A stretch of DNA of 8,762 nucleotides from Candidatus Kaiserbacteria bacterium RIFCSPLOWO2_01_FULL_55_19 (lineage in GTDB: Bacteria; Patescibacteriota; Minisyncoccia; Phycocordibacterales; Phycocordibacteraceae): positions 1 through 8,762 of the forward strand of contig MFMD01000008.1 of assembly GCA_001781715.1 (NCBI GenBank). The letters are read 5' to 3'. This document shows positions 5,222 through 8,762 of the stretch, piece after piece. The notes below the pieces were generated by a model that was not told the DNA's origin, made no database searches, and worked only from the letters and a program-made list of their open reading frames with translations. Both the position numbers and the translations under genes were made by a program. Positions within the stretch are counted from its first letter, which is position 1; every line of letters begins with the position of its first letter.

Positions 5222-5728
5222 ATGAAACCCGCATCTAAATTGCTTCACGAAGTGGCGATAACGGCAATCGTCGTGAAGGACGGGAAATATCTCATCACGC
5301 GGCGCGCCCTCACCAAGAAGCGGTGGCCGGGTAAGTGGACCGTACCGGGAGGGAAGCTCGAGACGAGCGATTATGTCAATCTGCCGAAGGATACCGAAGG
5401 ATGTTGGTACAACATACTGGAGCGAGTCGTGCGCCGCGAGGTGAAAGAAGAAGTGGGACTTGAAATCAAGAATATTGATTATGTTACTTCGCTCACGACG
5501 ATAGATAACGAGGGCACACCAGTATTTATTATCTCCTGCGTGGCGGACTGGGAGAGAGGAGAGGTAGTTCTACAAGAAGATGAGACGGATAAGTCAGCGT
5601 GGGTTTCCATTAAAGAGGCAAAAGAGTATGACCTCATCGGGGGTATTTGGGAGGAACTTTTCATGGTCGACCAGCGCCGCAAAGGAGAGAAATCAGAATG
5701 GAAGAAGTCAAGTAGCCTGCCTTCTTAA
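5222..5728 (+). CDS. NUDIX hydrolase with an insertion in the Nudix box
   Basis: The product is 168 aa. The fold is recognisable: VAITAIVVKDGKYLITRRA (11-29), WPGKWTVPGGKLE (35-47) and REVKEEVGLEI (72-82). These are the two halves of the catalytic Nudix box (G-x5-E-x7-R-E-U-x-E-E-x-G-U), whose glutamates bind Mg2+. Here about 15-20 residues (TSDYVNLPKDTEGCWYNI and neighbours) are inserted between the G-G-x-L-E and R-E-V-x-E-E halves. I recall a subfamily in CPR bacteria and archaea with the same D-Y-x-x-x-P...W-Y-x...LRREVKEE pattern, so this is probably a real subfamily rather than damage. The substrate is a nucleoside-diphosphate-linked molecule but cannot be specified. It sits 7 nt after the anchored barrel-like gene, without a Shine-Dalgarno, and is likely co-transcribed with it. 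It ends in a Lys/Ser-rich tail. Confidence 0.93.
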   Translation: MKPASKLLHEVAITAIVVKDGKYLITRRALTKKRWPGKWTVPGGKLETSDYVNLPKDTEGCWYNILERVVRREVKEEVGLEIKNIDYVTSLTTIDNEGTPVFIISCVADWERGEVVLQEDETDKSAWVSIKEAKEYDLIGGIWEELFMVDQRRKGEKSEWKKSSSLPS

Positions 5729-5733
5729 TCGTA

Positions 5734-5742
5734 TGGTAGTAT
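5734..5742 (+). promoter_or_regulatory. Extended -10 promoter (TGG TAGTAT), leaderless layout
   Basis: TGG followed by TAGTAT ends 9 nt before the ATG at 5752 and lies just after the NUDIX stop, so the DsbA-like gene has its own promoter. Confidence 0.55.
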
Positions 5743-5751
5743 TTCTCGCAT

Positions 5752-6453
5752 ATGGAAACCAATGAAACAAACAGCAAATTTTTACCCATCGCCGTTGTAG
5801 CCGCAGGACTTCTTATCGCAGGCGCCGTTGTCTGGAATGGCTCGCGCCCAAACACGGGACCTGTGGGCGGAGCACCGACCCCAGGCGGTGCGGTCGCCGT
5901 TGATATTAACAATGTGAAGACCGACGGTCTTCCTTACATTGGTCAAGCGAATGCGCCCGTGACTGTCGCCGTCTGGAGTGACTTCCAGTGTCCGTTTTGT
6001 AAACGATTTGAGACGGAGACCCTACCGCTCATTATTAAGGACTATGTAACGGCAGGGAAGGTGAAAGTCGTCTTCCTTGACTTTGCGTTTCTCGGTCCCG
6101 ATTCAACCACTGCGGGTGAATATAACCGGGCAATGTGGAAACTCTATCCGAATAAATATGAAGAGTGGCGCGCAGCAATGTATGAGGCGCAGGACGCCGA
6201 GCACACAGGATTCGGTAATGCCGCCTCCATTGACCAGTTGAATGCGACGATAGCGGGGATTGATGCGGCAAAAGTGGCTAATGATGTTAAGGCGAACGTG
6301 CGGACATATCAGGCACTGATGGATGCCGATAAGGCCGAGGCAGGGAAGGTGGGAATAAATGCGACCCCCTCGTTTGTCATCGGTACCCAGGTGATTGCGG
6401 GCGCGTACCCTTACACGAACTTCAAGGCGGCGATAGATGCGGCCTTACAATAA
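5752..6453 (+). CDS. DsbA-like thiol:disulfide oxidoreductase (Thioredoxin_4 type), membrane-anchored
   Basis: The product is 233 aa. An N-terminal anchor helix (about 11-28) and a Gly/Pro-rich linker (29-48) precede a thioredoxin-fold domain. NAPVTVAVWSDFQCPFCKRFE (67-87) contains the redox motif C80-P-F-C83. VKVVFLDFAFLG (104-115) is the next strand. The helical insertion runs about 117-195. GINATPSFVIG (201-211) carries the cis-proline P206 that faces the active site. The length and layout match the DsbA/BdbD-like proteins that oxidise or isomerise cysteines of exported proteins. No DsbB or VKOR partner is encoded in the window, so the recycling partner must lie elsewhere. The two-cysteine anchored protein at 2868 is a plausible client. 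Confidence 0.94.
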   Translation: METNETNSKFLPIAVVAAGLLIAGAVVWNGSRPNTGPVGGAPTPGGAVAVDINNVKTDGLPYIGQANAPVTVAVWSDFQCPFCKRFETETLPLIIKDYVTAGKVKVVFLDFAFLGPDSTTAGEYNRAMWKLYPNKYEEWRAAMYEAQDAEHTGFGNAASIDQLNATIAGIDAAKVANDVKANVRTYQALMDADKAEAGKVGINATPSFVIGTQVIAGAYPYTNFKAAIDAALQ

Positions 6454-6470
6454 GTCACCCATAGGTGCGG

Positions 6471-6476
6471 TAGTAT
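6471..6476 (+). promoter_or_regulatory. -10 box TAGTAT, leaderless layout
   Basis: TAGTAT ends 6 nt before the ATG at 6483 in the 29-nt gap after the DsbA-like gene. It is the same hexamer as used by that gene. Confidence 0.55.
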
Positions 6477-6482
6477 GCTCAT

Positions 6483-7196
6483 ATGAATATCATCGCAATC
6501 GCTCTTGCGGCTTCGGTTGCAACCTTCATCGGAGGACTGTTCGCACTCCGATTCCACGATAAACTCCACCTTATCCTCGGTTTCTCCGCAGGAGCGGTTG
6601 CCGGCGTTGCTCTCTTTGACCTCCTGCCTGAAGCGATGGAACTTGGGATTGGCTATCACTCCACCGAGACCATCTCGCTTTTTATTGCGCTTGGGTTTTT
6701 CGGCTACCTTATTCTTGACCGGCTCATTCTCCTCCACACGCACGAGGCGGATGACGAGGTGAATGTACCAAGAGGATTCTTCGGGGCACTCACACTCTCG
6801 GCGCACAGCTTCTTTGACGGCATTGCCATCGGTATCGGTTTCCAGGCCTCCATAGCAGTCGGTATCGTCGTTGCGGTCGCGGTACTCACCCATGATTTCT
6901 CGGACGGTATCAACACCGTGAATCTCATTCTCCGCAACGGGGGAAGCTGGAGGACAGCGTTCAAATGGCTCTTTATTGCCGCCGCGGCACCAGTGGCCGG
7001 GGCCGTATCCACGCTATTCTTCCATATTCCTGAACCAACCATCGGGCTTCTGCTCGCCGTCTTTGTCGGCACCTTCCTCTATCTCTCGGCGAGCGATCTC
7101 ATCCCTGAGAGTCATCACCGCCACCCGCGCGCCCTTACAACGATAATGACGCTTCTCGGCGCGCTTCTCCTCTATGTCGTCATTCGTTTGGTATAA
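6483..7196 (+). CDS. ZIP-family divalent metal transporter
   Basis: The product is 237 aa with about eight hydrophobic segments, matching the ZIP fold (Zn2+/Fe2+/Mn2+ into the cytoplasm). The metal-site helices are clear: TM4 has AHSFFDGIAIGIGF (107-120) with H108 and D112, and TM5 has THDFSDGIN (136-144) with H137, D138 and D141. DLIPESHHRH (205-214) is the usual D-x-x-P-E segment of the penultimate region. TM5 reads HDFSDG where many ZIPs have HEIPEG; I recall this variant in other archaeal and CPR members, so it is probably functional. A short His-containing loop, LLHTHEADDE (83-92), sits before TM4 and could bind metal. The metal cannot be assigned. The stop codon TAA lies inside a TATAAT copy of a 13-bp tandem repeat preceding the next gene. 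Confidence 0.94.
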   Translation: MNIIAIALAASVATFIGGLFALRFHDKLHLILGFSAGAVAGVALFDLLPEAMELGIGYHSTETISLFIALGFFGYLILDRLILLHTHEADDEVNVPRGFFGALTLSAHSFFDGIAIGIGFQASIAVGIVVAVAVLTHDFSDGINTVNLILRNGGSWRTAFKWLFIAAAAPVAGAVSTLFFHIPEPTIGLLLAVFVGTFLYLSASDLIPESHHRHPRALTTIMTLLGALLLYVVIRLV

Positions 7197-7210
7197 TCGT
7201 TTGGTATAAT
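7185..7210. repeat. 13-bp perfect tandem duplication containing a -10 box
   Basis: cgtttggtataat occurs at 7185-7197 and again, head to tail, at 7198-7210. The first copy encodes the last codons and stop of the ZIP gene; the second is the promoter of the next gene. Confidence 0.9.
7202..7210 (+). promoter_or_regulatory. Consensus extended -10 promoter (TGG TATAAT), leaderless layout
   Basis: A perfect TATAAT with TGG upstream ends 7 nt before the ATG at 7218. An identical hexamer lies 13 bp upstream at 7192-7197. Confidence 0.7.
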
Positions 7211-7217
7211 TGCCGCT

Positions 7218-7553
7218 ATGAAGAAAATACTTTCCCATTGGTTTGTCGCGACAATCGCAATACTCATCGCAGCGTACATCGCGCCGGGGGTGACGGTAAC
7301 CCTTACCGGTGCGGTTATTGCGGCTGTCGTCCTCGGTGCGCTCAACCTCTTCATCCGCCCGATTATCTTCTTCTTCACGCTTCCGATAACTATCCTTACC
7401 CTCGGTCTCTTCTCGTTTGTCATTGACGCGCTTCTTGCGATTGCCGCGTCATACGTCGTGCCCGGCTTCCTCATCTCGGGATTTCTACCGGCGCTCTTCT
7501 TCGCCGTCGTCCTTGTGGTAGTTAACTGGGTCTTCCACTTCTGGACCTATTAA
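7218..7553 (+). CDS. YvlD-like membrane protein (phage holin family 4 / DUF360)
   Basis: The product is 111 aa with four hydrophobic helices (about 7-27, 29-52, 54-80, 84-108). The family pattern is readable: a short start MKKILSHWF, a YIAPGVTV turn (20-27), VLGALNLFIRPIIFFFTLPITILTLGLFSFVIDALL (38-73) with the N-x-x-I-R-P-I and LPI-x-x-x-T-L-G-L-F motifs, then the PGFLISGFLPALFFAVVLVVVNW end. These proteins are widespread; the 'holin' label is historical, and a lytic role is not expected for a chromosomal copy. In Bacillus, YvlD-type proteins are linked to envelope stress. It stands alone, between the ZIP gene and the zinc-ribbon gene, each with its own promoter. Confidence 0.93.
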   Translation: MKKILSHWFVATIAILIAAYIAPGVTVTLTGAVIAAVVLGALNLFIRPIIFFFTLPITILTLGLFSFVIDALLAIAASYVVPGFLISGFLPALFFAVVLVVVNWVFHFWTY

Positions 7554-7567
7554 AATCGGCCAGTAAG

Positions 7568-7596
7568 TTGCCTTAGTGTGTGTAAGGTGGTATAAC
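7568..7596 (+). promoter_or_regulatory. -35/-10 promoter with inverted repeat in the spacer
   Basis: TTGCCT (7568-7573, 4 of 6 to TTGACA) and TGG TATAAC (-10 at 7591-7596) are 17 bp apart, the optimum for the main bacterial sigma factor. The 17-bp inverted repeat cctta-n7-taagg (7571-7587) fills the spacer and is a candidate operator. This is the only promoter in the window with a recognisable -35. Confidence 0.6.
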
Positions 7597-7614
7597 TTTC
7601 CCAGTTCATTCACA

Positions 7615-7624
7615 GAGAGGGGAG
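7615..7624 (+). promoter_or_regulatory. Strong Shine-Dalgarno for the zinc-ribbon gene
   Basis: gagaggggag lies 4 nt before the ATG at 7629. Together with the promoter it predicts a leader of about 25 nt, unlike the leaderless neighbours. Confidence 0.7.
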
Positions 7625-7628
7625 CATT

Positions 7629-7844
7629 ATGAGCGAGACCTACACACCCTTGCCGATGGGCAAGTATGTAAAGTATGTGTTGCAGTGTCCACACTGCAGT
7701 AACGGCGGACCGCACTATCCAAGCGGGTCGGCTCTGAACGAGAAAGGGGAGAAAGTCCGACGGTGGAAGTGCTACAACACAAAATGCGACAAGTATTTCA
7801 TCGCCGAACCGCTTCCGCCCAACCCATATCCCGATGTCGCGTAG
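7629..7844 (+). CDS. Small zinc-ribbon protein (71 aa)
   Basis: The product is soluble, with two cysteine knuckles, C20-P-H-C23 and C48-Y-N-T-K-C53. They are separated by a hydrophilic loop with G/P/S residues (HYPSGSALNEKGEKVRRWK), followed by an aromatic strand KYFIAE. This is the layout of a single zinc ribbon, as in the N-terminal parts of some transposases, transcription factors and ribosome-associated small proteins. No second domain is present, and a stop plus terminator closes the gene, so it is complete rather than a fragment. The tail PLPPNPYPDVA is proline-rich and likely disordered. The exact family is not recognised; a nucleic-acid or protein adaptor role is inference. It has the best promoter, ribosome-binding site and terminator of the window, so it is probably well expressed. 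Confidence 0.85.
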   Translation: MSETYTPLPMGKYVKYVLQCPHCSNGGPHYPSGSALNEKGEKVRRWKCYNTKCDKYFIAEPLPPNPYPDVA

Positions 7845-7862
7845 CAAAATGCACCGCACTAA

Positions 7863-7896
7863 AGGCCACCCTTAAACAAGGTGGCCTGTTGTTTTT
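7863..7896 (+). terminator. Intrinsic terminator after the zinc-ribbon gene
   Basis: aggccacc (7863-7870) pairs with ggtggcct (7880-7887), followed by gttgttttt. It sits between two convergent genes. On the minus strand the same stem follows the dedA-like stop, but with a poorer T-run. Confidence 0.85.
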
Positions 7897-7897
7897 A

Positions 7898-8515
7898 TCA
7901 GAGCGCGCGCTTGCCGCGCGTGAGATTGATGAAGATGGGAAGGAACGAGATTATGATAATAACGAGCGAAATCGGGAGGATGTAGCGTTCGCTGTCGGGA
8001 ATGAGTGAGCCGAGGAAGTATCCGAGCGAGGTCATCCCCACGCCCCAGAGGACTCCGCCGAGGATATTGTACGAGAGGAATGTTTTATAGGTCATCGAGC
8101 CGATGCCGGCAAGGACGGGTGCGAGAGTGCGCACGATAGGCACGAAACGCGCGAGTATCACTGCCCGCCCGCCATAGGTCTGGTAGAAGCGCTCCGTCCG
8201 TCGCAGATATTCCTTCTTGAAGAAGAACGAATCCTCGCGCTGGAAGAAATTCATGCCAACATTGGCGCCGAACCAGTAGCCGACCGAATCTCCCACGATC
8301 GCCGCTATAACGACAATAAGAACCATCGGCCCGAAGGAGAGGAAGCCGCCGGCAGAGAGGAGTCCTGCCGCGAAGAGAAGCGAATCGCCGGGGAGAAAGA
8401 TCCCGACCAGGAGTCCGGTCTCAGCGAATACGATAGTGGCGAGACCGAGATAGCTGCCAGTTTGCACCATGGCTATCGGGTCAAGATTTGCACATGCGGT
8501 AATGAAATCAAGCAT
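7898..8515 (-). CDS. DedA-family membrane protein (SNARE-associated/VTT domain)
   Basis: The product is 205 aa, the usual DedA length. Hallmarks are the N-terminal re-entrant region FAETGLLVGIFLPGDSLLFAAGLL (30-53) with E32 and the P-G-D-S motif, GDSVGYWFG (75-83), and the second re-entrant region ILARFVPIVRTLAPVLAGIG (120-139) with R123, P126, R129 and G137. A C-terminal helix (178-197) and basic tail GKRAL follow. DedA proteins are linked to undecaprenyl-phosphate recycling and envelope homeostasis. The start is set at the ATG at 8513-8515: the frame stays open further upstream, but that extension has no membrane character and overlaps a divergent gene, and a TATACT box lies 8 nt before this ATG. 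The C-terminal codons hold a G/C run (gcgcgcgc). Confidence 0.95.
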   Translation of the reverse strand: MLDFITACANLDPIAMVQTGSYLGLATIVFAETGLLVGIFLPGDSLLFAAGLLSAGGFLSFGPMVLIVVIAAIVGDSVGYWFGANVGMNFFQREDSFFFKKEYLRRTERFYQTYGGRAVILARFVPIVRTLAPVLAGIGSMTYKTFLSYNILGGVLWGVGMTSLGYFLGSLIPDSERYILPISLVIIIISFLPIFINLTRGKRAL

Positions 8516-8522
8516 TCTGGTG

Positions 8523-8532
8523 CAGTATACTG
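8523..8532. promoter_or_regulatory. Palindromic bidirectional -10 (cagtatactg)
   Basis: The 10-bp sequence is its own reverse complement and contains TATACT on both strands: 8526-8531 on plus and 8529-8524 on minus. The plus-strand copy ends 7 nt before the ATG at 8539; the minus-strand copy ends 8 nt before the dedA-like ATG at 8515. The two start codons are only 23 nt apart. Confidence 0.65.
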
Positions 8533-8538
8533 TAGAGA

Positions 8539-8762
8539 ATGGAATCACAGCCACAGTTGTCCACTCCCGAAGAGGAGCTTGCATATTTGCGCGAGCAAGT
8601 AACGCGCAAGGAGGCGGAGCTCGCCGGAGTCGGGAAGGCGCCGGGGGAGGCCGAGCGTACGCATATCGTCTCGGAGCAGATTCTTGCGCATCGGGCCGCA
8701 CCCGCGGAAATACTTGCGCCCGAGTATCGCGTGAATGAAGAGACGAAAAATACCGAAGCGGA
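8539..8762 (+). CDS. Partial gene running off the right edge; acidic helical N-terminus, function unknown
   Basis: ATG 8539 opens a frame without a stop through the end of the window (74 full codons). The predicted start MESQPQLSTPEEELAYLREQ followed by VTRKEAELAG is charged and likely coiled-coil. It continues with THIVSEQILAHRAAPAEILA (41-60) and PEYRVNEETK. I recall that several long Parcubacteria proteins, some annotated as ATP-binding or type IV secretion-like, begin with a similar 'TPEEELAYLR...VSE...H...P...VLHxxYR' region, but the window stops before any diagnostic domain, so no function is assigned. It is divergent from the dedA-like gene and shares its palindromic -10 box. A competing minus-strand reading of the same DNA is less convincing because it lacks protein-like composition. 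Confidence 0.78.
   Translation, partial: MESQPQLSTPEEELAYLREQVTRKEAELAGVGKAPGEAERTHIVSEQILAHRAAPAEILAPEYRVNEETKNTEA

Noticed and set aside
8516..8701. 62-codon N-terminal extension of the DedA protein
   Set aside because: The extension is Arg/Pro/Ala-rich without membrane character, overlaps the divergent gene at 8539 and places the start upstream of the TATACT box.
1..8762. CRISPR array, insertion sequence, toxin-antitoxin pair or phage operon
   Set aside because: No regularly spaced repeats, transposase or integrase motifs, or paired small overlapping toxin/antitoxin genes were found; the YvlD-like 'holin family 4' protein alone is not evidence of a prophage.

Overview
The window looks like a chromosomal segment of a Candidate Phyla Radiation (Patescibacteria) bacterium, most likely of the Parcubacteria type. 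The clues are small single-copy genes, many small secreted or membrane proteins of the kind annotated as hypothetical in that group, a tRNA without an encoded CCA end, few Shine-Dalgarno sequences, and a core of short families (GIY-YIG, insertion-type NUDIX, Thioredoxin_4/DsbA-like, ZIP, YvlD-like, DedA). TGA is used as a stop several times, so the standard bacterial code applies and the UGA-recoded Gracilibacteria/Absconditabacteria are unlikely. The lineage call is inference from gene content and family memory; no database was searched.

Layout. Positions 1-172 hold the 3' end of a probable dnaX (DNA polymerase III gamma/tau), which contains a perfect 27-bp palindrome. A tRNA-Gln(UUG) gene follows at 192-262. 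Directly behind it is a 127-nt stretch built from an imperfect inverted copy and an exact 20-nt direct copy of the tRNA 3' end. Next comes an A/T-rich 432-codon gene of unknown function (426-1724) whose base and codon use differ from everything around it. From 1791 to the end the DNA is G/C-rich and codes mainly for envelope functions. In order: a 75-aa membrane protein; a convergent secreted helical protein (minus strand) sharing a bidirectional terminator with it; a membrane-anchored Thr/Pro-linker protein; a four-helix membrane protein coupled to a GIY-YIG protein; an anchored TIM-barrel-like protein coupled to a NUDIX hydrolase; a DsbA-like thiol oxidoreductase; a ZIP metal transporter; a YvlD-type membrane protein; a small zinc-ribbon protein; a DedA protein (minus strand); and a divergent partial gene running off the right edge.

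How it works together. Most genes have their own extended or plain -10 box ending only 6-9 nt before the ATG, so their mRNAs are predicted to be leaderless. Only the zinc-ribbon gene has a recognisable -35/-10 promoter, a leader and a strong Shine-Dalgarno. The envelope genes share a location theme: periplasmic disulfide chemistry, metal transport, lipid-carrier handling and anchored extracytoplasmic domains. They are not one operon.

The best candidates for something undescribed are (1) the tRNA-Gln tail element, whose inverted copy can pair either with the tRNA itself or with a downstream decoy copy, (2) the foreign-looking 432-aa gene next to it, and (3) the leaderless promoter layout, including a palindromic -10 serving two divergent genes.
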